Part shown: positions 47,801 to 51,735 of the stretch, in pieces
How the letters are laid out: every line of letters starts with the position of its first letter
How positions within the stretch are numbered: position 1 is the stretch's first letter
Assembly (NCBI RefSeq): GCF_037975245.1
Contig: NC_092581.1
Span: 570,501 to 634,500, forward strand
From: Apostichopus japonicus
Lineage: Eukaryota > Echinodermata > Holothuroidea > Aspidochirotida > Stichopodidae
DNA length: 64,000 nucleotides
Reading direction: 5' to 3'
Made by a program: the position numbers and the translations under genes
Notes under the pieces: generated by a model
Database searches by the model: none
Told to the model about the DNA's origin: nothing
The model's input: the letters and a program-made list of their open reading frames with translations, nothing else

Positions 47801-50405
47801 CACACACACGTCTTCACCACTATCCAAGACAGATCTGCGCCCATGACTTATTATTAACATATTTACTGACGCAAAAGCACACAAAATGCAGTTGCGAGTT
47901 TAAACAATGTTACAAATCCAGCAACAAACAAGATGCTGCTATAAGATCAATTTGGAGGATAAGAATACTAAGCAGTATGCGATAAATACAACAGCCATAC
48001 AACTTATAATAATGGTAAAGTTGTATACAAAGTTGTAAACATCGTAATGCAGTTTCAGAAGTAAGAAAGTTCATATTATCTATGAAAAAATACCAATAGT
48101 TATTCAGGTTTAAATAATGTTATTTAGACAGTTTACTTATTTTAACAGTGCATGGTACGGTACGGATATGCTTAAAGCCTATACAACCAATATCAATTTA
48201 TTTCACAATATTATAATTATTATTGGGGCCCAATTTTCTACTCTTGCACCCGTGCGCTAAAACCTCTAGCTACGGCTCTTCTCAGAGTACATTTAACTCC
48301 ACAAGGTAGTGGATTAAAATGGATATGATGAAGTCAGAAGAGTAGTCGGGTGTGCACAGTGGTGGGCTCTTAGTTTGAGGTTAAATGTATGTTGTCTCAA
48401 TCGCAGTCTTTTGTGTTAGCTCTTAATTAATTGTGGGAGTGTGAGAGGGCCCTGGGAAGGTCTATCATTAGCGACTGTGTAATTGTTTTGAATGAACTTA
48501 ATGATGGTTGTTTCCATCTTCAGCCCTTATAGCTCAGAGAGTATTACCAACACAAACATGTTCACATATAATGATATGAAATAGTGGATAACTTTATTTG
48601 AAATGAACATGGTCTGTTCTCGATCTTCATTAAAGTAAAATCCTTGCATGGTATTGTGGTTCTTTATATTACTAACCTGTTTTTTCTCCCTTTTTTTTCC
48701 ACATTCAATTTAATCAGAAGATCTGATGAAGAGCGTATGCAGTGACTTCAAAAGACGCAGAATCATCCTTGCAATGACAACGTCAGGGATTGAAAAATAT
48801 TCCTTAGCCAATCTCAGAAAAAGAGAGTCTTTCATTCTGACTGAAAATAATCGCATGGATTTCACAGACGACATAAAAAAAGCAGTGATGTTTTTACATG
48901 AAAAAGGAGTCTGTCACGGAGAACTGAGTGAAGATTACGTCATAATTGATGAGGTTTGTATCGTCTTGATTTTAAGGACGACTTTCTGCATAAAATTAGA
49001 CTTTTTTATTTTGTAATAGACTGTGAGATTGAAGTTAATAACTTTCACCATTACAACACGGTAATAATGTAACAGTACACGATCATCATAATATAATAGT
49101 ACACGCAATGATAACAGGTTTTGGATCCACGAAAGTAATTTCACTTTAATATTGAAAATTAGGGAGCGCTGAGGTTTAACGTTACAATGTTTGCACCGAC
49201 GACGTGTGGTGTCCAGAGAAATTCTTATGACAATCATTATGTTTAAGCCAGAGTCACCTAGTATACATTACAGGGAATAAGGACAATTTTGAGACCATTT
49301 GTGATAACCTGTTGACCCACCCCTTTAGCCAATTTTGTGACCATTTGATAATATGCTGTTGATCCTTTGAAGCTTAGTGTGAAAATTGATAAGGGCCAAA
49401 TTGAGTGTGTTTAAATCACCCACTGGCAATTCGAGAAATCAACTCTTTGAAGCAGATTTGATTTCCTGTCTAGCTATGTATTGTTGAAGATTTTGCCCCT
49501 TCACTAAACTAAATTGAGCTGAACTGACCTCTATCAATATCATTAGGGTTCTTGTAACTCCCAAACTTGGATCTACATTCCAAGTGTGAAGTTCAACAAG
49601 GATGTGCTTTTTGAGTTATCACAAGGTTTTTAGAGTTTGACATATGTTGACCACAAATGACCTGTAAACATCACCAGCTTCAACAGGGTTCTTGTACTCA
49701 TAAAGCTGGATCTACATATCAAGTATGCAGTTAATCCACCATGAACTTTTGAGTTACCGTGTTTACAAGCAGGTATCACAGACACACACAGGTCTGTTTT
49801 ATATCCAGACTGAGGATCCATTGTTGTTTCGGTTGTTTAAAGACACGTACCTACCGTTAAGAATATCCCTAAACAATGTAATTCTTCTGAGGACGTGCCG
49901 GTGATCCTTTTGAAATGCCGACTTGGAGTTCCTTTTTTCAAACCAAGTGCACACAAACACGCCATCACCTTCGCATAAATTCCTCCTGCCAGCTCCGTCA
50001 AGTATTATAAAAAATATTGTAATACTTTACAGGTGGTAGGTCATCTAACACGTCCTCAGACGAGCCTACGATACACACTTTCGTTTATCACTATGTGCTA
50101 CATTGAGTTTTATTGATAACGAAAGGTTGTACAGATTTACATAACTTAAAGCATATCACAAAGACATTACTACAGAAACATAGGCTAAAACAATCGACCA
50201 TTGCACATGAAAAATATTTTTATACCGTTCTCTTTGTTTTCAGTTTCCGAATGGTGAAAAGAGGGCGTTCCTGCTCCTACCGTTTAATTTGTTAATGATG
50301 TCACGACTAATAGGGGAAGACAACCCAGAACAGAAGCCATCTACAAAAGAGGATGACTTAGAAAAATTGGAGGAACTAGTCAGACACTTTGAAGATTTGC
50401 AATAA
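2722..50405 (+). CDS. Giant mosaic LGR type C receptor: kringle/PAN/discoidin/lectin/EGF/CUB/LDLa/LRR/7TM/pseudokinase (5' partial, 41 exons)
   Basis: Whole-gene entry; exons are described below. Exons: 2722-2829, 4245-4410, 4521-4651, 6989-7021, 7483-7619, 8130-8252, 8508-8652, 9271-9443, 9819-9971, 10690-10834, 11442-11788, 12610-12769, 16025-16471, 20066-20191, 21636-21796, 22170-22320, 22884-23070, 24139-24374, 26241-26612, 27193-27609, 28718-28933, 29381-29462, 31410-31579, 31759-31903, 32093-32130, 32933-33064, 33601-33723, 34064-34180, 34452-34568, 35015-35167, 36282-36398, 37142-37261, 41246-41354, 43263-43388, 43714-43785, 44389-44460, 44703-44774, 44925-44996, 45772-46865, 48718-48953, 50244-50405. 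Every junction has AG/GT sites and compatible phase, giving 7,463 coding bases (about 2,487 codons) with no stop before the final TAA. Known of the family: LDLa-LRR-7TM proteins are LGR type C receptors (relaxin receptors, molluscan GRL101). Inferred: a plasma-membrane receptor with an ectodomain of about 2,000 residues. Main doubt: most module borders are phase 1, so two adjacent genes or alternative forms could be spliced together by my model. Confidence 0.75.
3040..3570. repeat. Degenerate (GTCTTCTAAGG)-type repeat with a strand switch
   Basis: GTCTTCTAA/GTCTTCTGA-like words recur at irregular spacing for about 500 bases in the intron between exons 1 and 2. In the middle (about 3215-3330) the words appear as their reverse complement (TTAGAAGAC, CTTTGAAG), then return to the first orientation. 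An old, inverted minisatellite. Confidence 0.7.
4245..4651 (+). CDS. Exons 2-3: PAN/apple-like domain
   Basis: Exons 4245-4410 and 4521-4651, with a 110-base intron. The peptide holds [17 protein letters not shown] followed by about 13 residues and CKWSSASPN. The spacing CxxxC, then C..F, then C matches the core of the PAN/apple fold (EENCALxC....CLSF.....C.W), a domain of protein or carbohydrate contact in plasminogen-like and adhesive proteins. The order kringle then PAN is common in that class. Splice phase is 1, then 2, then 1. The call rests on cysteine pattern and context, not on a profile search. Confidence 0.7.
4652..6988. other. Long intron with a MITE-type block
   Basis: No exon seen between the PAN exons and the 33-base exon. 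At 6118-6195 is the ATCTAAGCGGAGCGCCACC block shared with the MITEs further on, followed by a G-run at about 6351. A short direct repeat (CGTTATGGGGGGAAC) occurs twice at about 5279-5312. No terminal repeats could be paired. Confidence 0.5.
6989..7021 (+). CDS. Exon 4: 33-base linker microexon
   Basis: A 33-base exon (CTACAG acceptor, GTAAAT donor, phase 1-1) coding for [12 protein letters not shown]. It supplies a Cys and two prolines ahead of the first discoidin domain and can be skipped without breaking the frame. It was found by the need for a phase-1 exon and by its splice sites. A Cys here often pairs with the closing Cys of the following F5/8C domain. Very short, so less certain than its neighbours. 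Confidence 0.55.
7483..8652 (+). CDS. Exons 5-7: first F5/8-type C (discoidin) domain
   Basis: Exons 7483-7619, 8130-8252, 8508-8652 (phases 1-0, 0-0, 0-1). The peptide starts with CSLPVMI and includes [31 protein letters not shown], then [14 protein letters not shown], and closes with MKVDLLGC. The Y.I.GV and W V..F.V.YS-like motifs and the terminal GC are the signature of F5/8C domains, which bind cell-surface lipids, collagen or glycans. The same three-exon layout is repeated in the next domain, which points to tandem duplication. Confidence 0.85.
8684..9092. mobile_element. hAT-type MITE, 409 bp, with near-perfect 8-bp target-site duplication
   Basis: The left end CAGTGGTTCTCAAA and the right end TTTGAGAACCACTG are exact inverted repeats. 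They are flanked by GCCTAGGG at 8676-8683 and GTCTAGGG at 9093-9100 (7 of 8). CAGTGGTTCTCAAA termini with 8-bp duplications are typical of hAT elements. There is no transposase. It sits in the intron right after exon 7, 32 bases from the donor. Confidence 0.9.
9271..10834 (+). CDS. Exons 8-10: second F5/8-type C (discoidin) domain
   Basis: Exons 9271-9443, 9819-9971, 10690-10834, with phases 1-0, 0-0, 0-1 as in the first discoidin domain. The peptide opens [22 protein letters not shown] and carries [36 protein letters not shown] and MKMTVIGC at the close. The N-terminal C.D.LG.xS, the central W..VTSF.V.Y and the final GC fit F5/8C. The intron before exon 10 carries the ten-copy 50-bp array. 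Confidence 0.85.
9690..9768. repeat. Short 16-bp minisatellite CATGTCATGTCAAC
   Basis: About four head-to-tail copies of a CATGTCATGTCAACC-like unit in the intron between exons 8 and 9. They end about 50 bases before the next acceptor. No coding signal. Confidence 0.75.
10161..10660. repeat. Ten near-identical 50-bp tandem repeats
   Basis: The unit begins GAACCTTTAAACATTTAATA and ends GATGTGCATGTTTCG. It occurs exactly ten times in 500 bases with essentially one change (the first copy ends CA instead of CG). The array stops 29 bases before the acceptor of exon 10. Such uniformity implies very recent expansion or active homogenisation. It is intronic and AT-rich. Confidence 0.97.
11442..12769 (+). 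CDS. Exons 11-12: third F5/8-type C (discoidin) domain
   Basis: Exons 11442-11788 and 12610-12769 (phase 1-0, 0-1). The peptide starts [21 protein letters not shown], the classic F5/8C opening (C...LGMESG.I...QI..SS). It then has [15 protein letters not shown] and the second exon VFDANKD..., ending LFGCKLSG. Here the first two exons of the earlier discoidin copies are fused into one long exon, either by intron loss or as the ancestral state. It is the best conserved of the three. Confidence 0.92.
13150..14850 (-). mobile_element. Non-LTR retrotransposon (CR1/Jockey-like RT), 5'-truncated and decayed
   Basis: On the minus strand, a peptide at 14756-14556 resembles the region before the RT core ([22 protein letters not shown]). 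A 117-codon open piece at 14178-13825 has the post-YADD segment ([24 protein letters not shown]). A piece at 13782-13384 has [20 protein letters not shown] and LWNALPNNI, the usual C-terminal end. The 3' end reads GGCTATATAAATC followed by an AAT-rich tail near 13170. It lies in the intron between exons 12 and 13. Frame breaks make it inactive. Confidence 0.85.
14851..16024. other. Intron sequence, nothing recognised
   Basis: AT-rich intron between the LINE remnant and the lectin exon. I see no exon, no terminal repeats and no clear tandem repeat. Confidence 0.4.
16025..16471 (+). CDS. Exon 13: first C-type lectin-like domain
   Basis: A single 447-base exon (phase 1-1), so a whole domain that can be shuffled or skipped in frame. 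The peptide opens [17 protein letters not shown], continues [19 protein letters not shown] with RIGLNLE in the middle (where WIGL is usual), then [17 protein letters not shown] and CQMG at the end. Cys positions fit a C-type lectin fold. The Ca2+/sugar EPN/QPD and WND motifs are not evident, so sugar binding cannot be assumed. Confidence 0.82.
16790..19945. repeat. 33-copy ~97-bp minisatellite, each unit containing a splice acceptor and donor
   Basis: Counting from the TGGTATTGAACCAT core at 16842 to the last one at 19921 gives 32 intervals: 27 of 97 bp, four of 91 bp (ATCGTT missing) and one of 96 bp. Each unit runs through a pyrimidine-rich TTCATCTACAG, 14 bases, then GTAAGT. Two units break the donor (about 19448 and the last). 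Higher-order periods are visible: 382 bp near 16.9-17.5 kb, 188 bp at 17.4-17.9 kb, 388 bp at 18.3-19.1 kb. It fills most of the intron between exons 13 and 14. Confidence 0.97.
20066..20191 (+). CDS. Exon 14: calcium-binding EGF-like domain
   Basis: A 126-base phase 1-1 exon coding [12 protein letters not shown], then [18 protein letters not shown] and a final C. DIDEC with N and the aromatic residue in GSYYC is the cbEGF consensus; six Cys are present. Such domains stiffen extracellular stalks with bound Ca2+. It sits between two lectin domains. Confidence 0.93.
20192..21635. other. Intron with a small 3' minisatellite
   Basis: Mostly unremarkable AT-rich intron. At about 20810-20890 there is a G-rich/C-rich patch like the ends of the local MITEs. 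At 21507-21612, just before the next acceptor, a GGTGTTACGTAACCTACATG-like unit is repeated about four times with changes. Confidence 0.5.
21636..22320 (+). CDS. Exons 15-16: second C-type lectin-like domain (compact)
   Basis: Exons 21636-21796 (phase 1-0) and 22170-22320 (0-1). The first reads [20 protein letters not shown], then [20 protein letters not shown], the usual start with T..A...C. The second ends [11 protein letters not shown], the canonical C-terminal C...H.FIC. Total about 104 residues, short for this fold. No EPN/QPD or WND motif is seen. The donor of exon 16 lies inside a long inverted repeat. Confidence 0.82.
22302..22587. repeat. Long inverted repeat (87-base arms) that contains a 5' splice site
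   Basis: The arms 22302-22388 and 22501-22587 are reverse complements with about three mismatches. A second palindrome (22421-22464, TAAAACAAATGA with TCATTTGTTTTA) lies between them. The left arm includes the last 19 bases of exon 16 and its GTAAGT donor; the right arm has ATAAGT instead, so only the left copy is a donor. In RNA this would fold into one long hairpin. Confidence 0.93.
22884..24374 (+). CDS. Exons 17-18: first CUB domain
   Basis: Exons 22884-23070 (phase 1-2) and 24139-24374 (2-1). The peptide has [14 protein letters not shown], then [25 protein letters not shown], then [29 protein letters not shown] and [10 protein letters not shown]. The Cys pairs, the I.V..G..I..F..I.L pattern and the YCG motif fit a CUB domain (Ca2+-dependent protein contact). 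Sequence is divergent at the start, where SPNYP is SPRFY. Confidence 0.78.
23581..23922. mobile_element. hAT-like MITE, about 342 bp
   Basis: The left end CAGGGACGTAGCCAG is followed by a poly-G tract; the right end GGCTACGTCCGTG is its approximate inverse. Flanks ACTGGGCT (23573-23580) and ACTGGGGC (23923-23930) match at 6 of 8 bases. It lies in the intron splitting CUB 1. Same style of terminus as the other CGTAGC elements in the window. Confidence 0.6.
24538..25672. mobile_element. hAT-like MITE inserted in a trinucleotide repeat, host of a nested MITE
   Basis: The left end CATGGGCAGCGAT and right end ATTGCTGCCCCTG are near-perfect inverted repeats, flanked on both sides by the exact 8-bp ACTATAAC (24530-24537 and 25673-25680). 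The target was an (ACT)n/(TAC)n microsatellite, which continues on both sides. Another element (24974-25532) is nested inside, so the host is about 576 bp without it. Confidence 0.9.
24974..25532. mobile_element. Nested hAT-like MITE, 559 bp (copy 1)
   Basis: Termini CATGGGCGCAGATC and GATCTGCGCCCATG are exact inverted repeats. Flanks are AGACAGAC (24966-24973) and AGACGGAC (25533-25540), 7 of 8. A second copy of the same family lies at 47304-47845. It has C/G-rich ends (GGTGGGGACAG with CCCCACC direct blocks) and no coding potential. Confidence 0.9.
25673..26150. repeat. Compound (ACT/TAC)n trinucleotide microsatellite
   Basis: Nearly 480 bases of interrupted CTA/CTG/CCA triplets. The part left of the inserted MITE is at 24480-24537. 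Longer internal copies recur (for example the ACAACTGATAGTACCACTAC segment at about 25866 and 26046). Open frames here give Leu/Thr/Ile runs and are artefacts. Confidence 0.95.
26241..26612 (+). CDS. Exon 19: second CUB domain
   Basis: A single 372-base phase 1-1 exon. The peptide includes [61 protein letters not shown] and FHATYRETG. The ECAWTI...G..I.V.FTYLDI and LCG motifs are clear CUB landmarks. The Ca2+-site residues are not all identifiable. It can be skipped in frame. Confidence 0.88.
26613..27192. other. Intron between CUB 2 and CUB 3, nothing recognised
   Basis: Ordinary AT-rich intron sequence; no repeats or open exons that I can support. Confidence 0.4.
27193..27609 (+). CDS. Exon 20: third CUB domain
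   Basis: A 417-base phase 1-1 exon. The peptide has [16 protein letters not shown], then [19 protein letters not shown] (the CUB SPNFP motif), [17 protein letters not shown] with [17 protein letters not shown] and [10 protein letters not shown]. This is the most canonical of the three CUBs at the SPNFP step. The TVFDI segment matches the F-x-x-F-D-I core. Confidence 0.9.
28005..28700. repeat. ~18-copy 38-bp minisatellite
   Basis: The unit contains CCTGGCCACTAGTACGCG then TTTGGTTATCCGTCCC. Early copies have CCGCACC, later copies CCACAGC with an AAGACG insertion or a missing C, so the array evolves from left to right. It ends 18 bases before the acceptor of exon 21. It is GC-richer than its surroundings. 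Confidence 0.95.
28718..31579 (+). CDS. Exons 21-23: third C-type lectin-like domain
   Basis: Exons 28718-28933 (1-1), 29381-29462 (1-2), 31410-31579 (2-1). The peptide reads [42 protein letters not shown], then [31 protein letters not shown] and [18 protein letters not shown]. This is the fullest lectin domain of the three, with the W..A...C, LVxIxSxxEMxFV, [11 protein letters not shown] and WWDxxC steps. The sugar-site motif after FRWVNGQP is not a standard EPN or QPD. Confidence 0.92.
29463..31017. other. Intron; no firm feature
   Basis: The only point of interest is a minus-strand open stretch (about 30180-30040) with a PAN-like cysteine pattern, given as a finding. At about 30650-31015 and 31265-31330 there are matching patches (CGACTATCAGTC, GATCAGTCGGCAGTGTG) suggesting an older MITE split by the SINE at 31021. 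Confidence 0.4.
31021..31264 (-). mobile_element. tRNA-derived SINE
   Basis: On the minus strand the element starts GGAGTGTTAGCTCAGGG, with an A-box-like TAGCTCAGGGTTAACGC (31257-31241) and a B-box GGTTCGAGTCACTCC (about 31218-31204). It ends in a body and an (ATAC)n tail at 31021-31036. GTTATG occurs at both edges (31018-31023 and 31269-31274), a likely target-site duplication. The tRNA-like head should fold poorly as a functional tRNA. Confidence 0.85.
31759..32130 (+). CDS. Exons 24-25: unassigned Cys-containing linker
   Basis: Exons 31759-31903 (phase 1-2) and 32093-32130 (2-1) keep the frame between lectin 3 and LDLa 1. The peptide includes [31 protein letters not shown] and [11 protein letters not shown]. 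The VYEGYVYGD...SSSLC step is faintly like an LCCL domain, but it is too short for one. I do not recognise it. A second AG 8 bases upstream of the chosen exon 25 start would break the frame. Confidence 0.55.
32131..32932. other. Intron, nothing recognised
   Basis: Plain AT-rich intron before LDLa 1; no repeats or exon candidates. Confidence 0.4.
32933..33064 (+). CDS. Exon 26: LDL-receptor class A repeat 1
   Basis: A phase 1-1 exon coding [20 protein letters not shown], then [15 protein letters not shown]. Six Cys and the acidic [11 protein letters not shown] cluster that chelates Ca2+ are complete. In LGR type C receptors such modules are needed for signalling or ligand contact. Confidence 0.96.
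33137..33475. repeat. Four tandem copies of a 70-98-bp intronic repeat
   Basis: The unit starts TTACGATATCTGGTTTGTCT and includes CAACGATATATAGAGTACACC. Copies start near 33140, 33209, 33305 and 33403. The first two are shorter. It lies between LDLa exons 1 and 2. Confidence 0.9.
33601..33723 (+). CDS. Exon 27: LDLa repeat 2
   Basis: A phase 1-1 exon coding [20 protein letters not shown], then [15 protein letters not shown]. The six-Cys LDLa pattern and the DxxxNC(R)DGSDE Ca2+ box are intact. Confidence 0.95.
34064..34180 (+). CDS. Exon 28: LDLa repeat 3
   Basis: A phase 1-1 exon coding [21 protein letters not shown], then [16 protein letters not shown] complete canonical LDLa with the DCGDNSDE acidic box. 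Confidence 0.96.
34452..34568 (+). CDS. Exon 29: LDLa-like repeat 4, divergent
   Basis: A phase 1-1 exon coding [20 protein letters not shown], then [18 protein letters not shown]. It has [12 protein letters not shown] and the final C, but the first Cys of the usual six is missing (an SEG stands there), as is the third. The acidic box is altered to PGKNWEDEP. It probably folds with fewer disulphides. Confidence 0.85.
35015..35167 (+). CDS. Exon 30: LDLa repeat 5, with an insertion
   Basis: A 153-base phase 1-1 exon coding [21 protein letters not shown], then a long loop (MDEYNYPKG) and [10 protein letters not shown]. The N-terminal half is canonical. The Ca2+ box is [10 protein letters not shown], with the SDE replaced by SHLKD, so calcium binding is doubtful. 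Confidence 0.85.
35168..36281. other. Intron with a possible dead LDLa exon and a MITE end
   Basis: After the AG at about 35304 the frame reads [21 protein letters not shown] and then a stop. This resembles the first half of an LDLa repeat and may be a decayed exon. At about 35680 there is AATGGCGTAACTAGGGCC, the type of end seen on the CGTAGCTAGG MITEs. No partner end was found. Confidence 0.4.
36282..36398 (+). CDS. Exon 31: LDLa repeat 6
   Basis: A phase 1-1 exon coding [20 protein letters not shown], then [15 protein letters not shown]. Six Cys in order; the acidic box is [10 protein letters not shown], a recognised variant. Confidence 0.95.
36399..37141. other. Intron, nothing recognised
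   Basis: Between LDLa 6 and 7; no element or exon candidate seen. Confidence 0.4.
37142..37261 (+). CDS. Exon 32: LDLa repeat 7
   Basis: A phase 1-1 exon coding [21 protein letters not shown], then [15 protein letters not shown]. Six Cys and a DCxxxxDE-type acidic box are present. It is the last LDLa before the LRR cap, the position that in relaxin receptors has the single activating LDLa module. The intron to the next exon is almost 4 kb and holds a LINE. Confidence 0.94.
37404..37705. repeat. Two ~152-bp direct repeats in the LINE 3' part
   Basis: Copies start AGAGGAGTAGTACAAAGTCA at 37404 and AGAGGAGTAGTACAGAGTCA at 37556. Each includes AATAGCTTGTACGAGCAGTC. The duplication arose within the LINE's 3' region. 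Confidence 0.9.
39030..39260. repeat. 11-bp minisatellite (TATAGGATGGA)n inside the LINE
   Basis: An 11-base unit repeats about a dozen times (39030-39165), then a spacer TAGTGTAGTTTTGGATATTT, then more copies at 39200-39255. A few more related copies lie at about 39915. In the LINE sense the three-unit period reads [11 protein letters not shown]. Confidence 0.95.
39261..39910. other. Unexplained segment inside the LINE
   Basis: This 650-base stretch has no RT homology that I can see. It is bounded on both sides by copies of the 11-bp unit, so it may be an insertion into the array or diverged array flank. No terminal repeats recognised. Confidence 0.35.
41246..41354 (+). CDS. Exon 33: cysteine-rich LRR N-cap
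   Basis: A phase 1-2 exon coding [20 protein letters not shown], then GLPRQLRQL. The C...C.C......C pattern followed by LPxxLRxL is an LRRNT cap. The switch from phase 1 to phase 2 marks the border between the shuffled ectodomain modules and the LRR block, which keeps phase 2 throughout. Confidence 0.92.
41369..42978. repeat. 35-copy, 46-bp minisatellite
   Basis: The unit is TTTGGCAACTCATATGCTTA followed by AAAAGGCTAACATACTTAGG and TTTAGA. From the first TTTGGC at 41369 to the last at 42933 is 34 intervals of exactly 46. Copies vary at a few sites (GCTTAAAGA/GCTTAAAAA, GGCAAAC/GGCTAAC). It starts 15 bases after the donor of exon 33. Each unit carries CTAAC followed by ACTTAG, a branch-site/AG-like pair. 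Confidence 0.97.
43263..44996 (+). CDS. Exons 34-38: leucine-rich repeats
   Basis: Exons 43263-43388 (126 b), then 43714-43785, 44389-44460, 44703-44774 and 44925-44996 (each 72 b, 24 residues, phase 2-2). Each 72-base exon is one repeat: [43 protein letters not shown] and [16 protein letters not shown], all LxLxxNxIxxI type. The one-repeat-per-exon, phase 2 structure is characteristic of LGR genes. The first, longer exon fits the consensus poorly and may cover one to two degenerate repeats. LRRs form the hormone-binding solenoid in the family. Confidence 0.9.
43786..44388. other. Intron within the LRR block
   Basis: Unremarkable sequence between LRR exons; no element seen. Confidence 0.4.
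44997..45771. other. Intron before the 7TM exon
   Basis: The direct join 44996 to 45772 keeps the frame (TT+A gives Leu, then YSDRFFFCC). A short AG/GT interval at about 45479-45496 would shift the frame and is not used in the model. No other feature. Confidence 0.5.
45772..46865 (+). CDS. Exon 39: LGR hinge and seven-transmembrane domain
   Basis: One 1,094-base exon (phase 2-1). It starts with the Cys-rich hinge [25 protein letters not shown], typical of LGRs. Numbering from the Met at 45872: TM1 8-29 with GN, TM2 45-68 with LAIAD, TM3 88-112 with Cys89 and the DRF (for DRY) at 113-115, TM4 131-150 with Trp140, the extracellular-loop Cys168, TM5 181-207, TM6 237-262 with CWLP, TM7 271-295 with NPYLY. 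ADISFR..YY and W...LC in loop 1 also match relaxin-receptor/GRL101-type LGRs. Expected to couple to G proteins at the plasma membrane. The long intracellular loop 3 (210-235) is very basic. Confidence 0.95.
46887..48280. mobile_element. hAT-like element, ~1.39 kb, next to the 7TM exon donor
   Basis: The left end CAGTGGCGTAGCTAGG and right end TAGCTACGGCTCTT are approximate inverted repeats, with exact 8-bp duplications CTCAGAGT at 46879-46886 and 48281-48288. It starts 22 bases after the end of the 7TM exon. It carries a second copy of the CATGGGCGCAGATC MITE (47304-47845). No transposase open frame was seen. Confidence 0.88.
47304..47845. mobile_element. hAT-like MITE, 542 bp (copy 2), nested
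   Basis: Ends CATGGGCGCAGATCC and AGATCTGCGCCCATG match the element at 24974-25532 throughout. The flanks (AGTTTGAT and ACTTATTA) do not form a clear duplication, so the ends have mutated or the site was rearranged. Confidence 0.88.
48718..48953 (+). CDS. Exon 40: cytoplasmic kinase-like segment (pseudokinase)
   Basis: Phase 1-0. The peptide reads [21 protein letters not shown], then [20 protein letters not shown] and [11 protein letters not shown]. The last part aligns by eye with the protein-kinase catalytic loop (LHxxGVxHxDLxxxNVLI), but the HRD Asp is Glu and the loop Asn is Tyr, so catalysis is unlikely. No glycine-rich loop or VAIK lysine is present; the N-lobe is reduced or lost. It follows directly on the 7TM exon. 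Confidence 0.72.
48954..50243. other. Intron with an echinoderm-style dispersed repeat
   Basis: At about 49300-49850 two related, loosely repeated paragraphs occur (GTTCTTGTAACTCCCAAACT and GTTCTTGTACTCATAAAGCT, each followed by GGATCTACAT). They end in GTTTACAAGCAGGTATCACA and CACACACAGG. I associate this style of repeat with echinoderm genomes. It has no coding capacity. Confidence 0.5.
50244..50405 (+). CDS. Exon 41: C-terminus of the kinase-like tail and stop
   Basis: Phase 0 acceptor TTTTCAG. The peptide reads [20 protein letters not shown], then an acidic stretch ending [14 protein letters not shown] and TAA. The FLLLPF part sits where a kinase has its DFG segment, and it lacks [17 protein letters not shown] may replace the aF helix. 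With exon 40 the tail is about 134 residues, too short for a whole kinase. AATAAA overlaps the stop codon. Confidence 0.78.
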   Translation, partial: FPNGEKRAFLLLPFNLLMMSRLIGEDNPEQKPSTKEDDLEKLEELVRHFEDLQ

Positions 50406-51735
50406 AACGACCAGATGCTATGAAATATGAAAATATGTTATCAATTTTGGCTCACATATTAGCATGCTTGTTTCTTTAAAAACTTTGAAAGACACTCTCA
50501 TGAAAAATGTTAACCTTCCAAACTAGTTTCAGACATCGAGGTAGGTTACAATTTTAGAGGTGAATTTGAAAGAAAATGTTCCGAGCCTGGCAGTAGAATG
50601 CTTGTTGAAGTTTCAACATATATGAGCACATACGGTAAAAAACAAGTTTCTGACGGACTTAAAGCCGTGGAATTTGACGGGGCGATAGTTTATTTTCGAA
50701 AGTATATTTCGTGTAAATTGTCATGCTACGAATTAATAAGTCTTTCATTGGAAGGAATTCGAGTAACATTAAGCGAAGCCATTAAAATATGAATGGAGGG
50801 GGGGGGGGTGCATGTCGCGTTTACATGCAAACACATTTTTAAACAAATACATAAAAACGAGAAAATTGATCGGCATGGGAAGGGAAATATACCAAAAGTG
50901 AAATTCAAATCAAAATTTGGGAATAATATATATTTTTGTGACCATATAAATTTAAAATGCTTCATGTGGACATATCTCTTTAAATGAAAGGATTTTTATA
51001 AACAAACCAAACTAAGATATACACATTTACAGGAGGAACATTGTGTTAATGATAATTCATTGATCCGGGTATGGACATGTATGCATTGATATAGGTAAAT
51101 CAAAAGAGTTTGATGTGTCCACGAACTTGCTCATTAGAGAAGGCGATTGCCTTTACTCTATTAAAGAAGAATACAACGCTATTTCTTATTACTTAATAAC
51201 TTTTGATTGTCAAATTTATCAAATTGTTAAATTGATGAAATTTGCTAAATAAATTGCAAACTGCCATTTTATGATTTTTATTAAAAAGATCTTAATGTTT
51301 ACATATAGGTTTTCAACTATTGGAGATTCAAGCCAATTACTGGGGGGGGGGGGGCAACCCCACACCCCATGTAGCTACATCCCTGACCGTTAAGTTATGT
51401 CACCGTCACTTCGGTGTCTGAAATTCAAACCTCAACTAGAACTAAATAGTATTTTGAGATTTTCTTCTGTATGCTTTATTTTGTGCTCTTTTAAACCAAA
51501 AGAACTGATATAAGATAAATGTTAGTCTATATGTGTTTCCATTAAAGATAATTGGAGCTTAATACTGTTATTATTATACTATTTTATTATGCAAACATTT
51601 AAAATAAGTGATCAACATTTACTCCTTATAATAATGATACATCAAATTGGATTACATTGTTACTATATTTGACCGGTGTTCTCAAGTAACTACAGCAATG
51701 TTTACCATGCAGCTGGATTCATCCACTACGTTGAG
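50406..51735. other. 3' flank / probable 3' UTR and intergenic DNA
   Basis: AATAAA occurs at 50401-50406 (over the stop) and about 51248-51253; either could end the mRNA. G-runs at about 50798 and 51343 with CCCATGTAGCTACATCC nearby look like MITE ends. Short open frames here have no recognisable content. Confidence 0.4.

Noticed and set aside
47296-47853. Target-site duplication of MITE copy 2
   Set aside because: AGTTTGAT and ACTTATTA do not match; the element call rests on its ends and similarity to copy 1 only.
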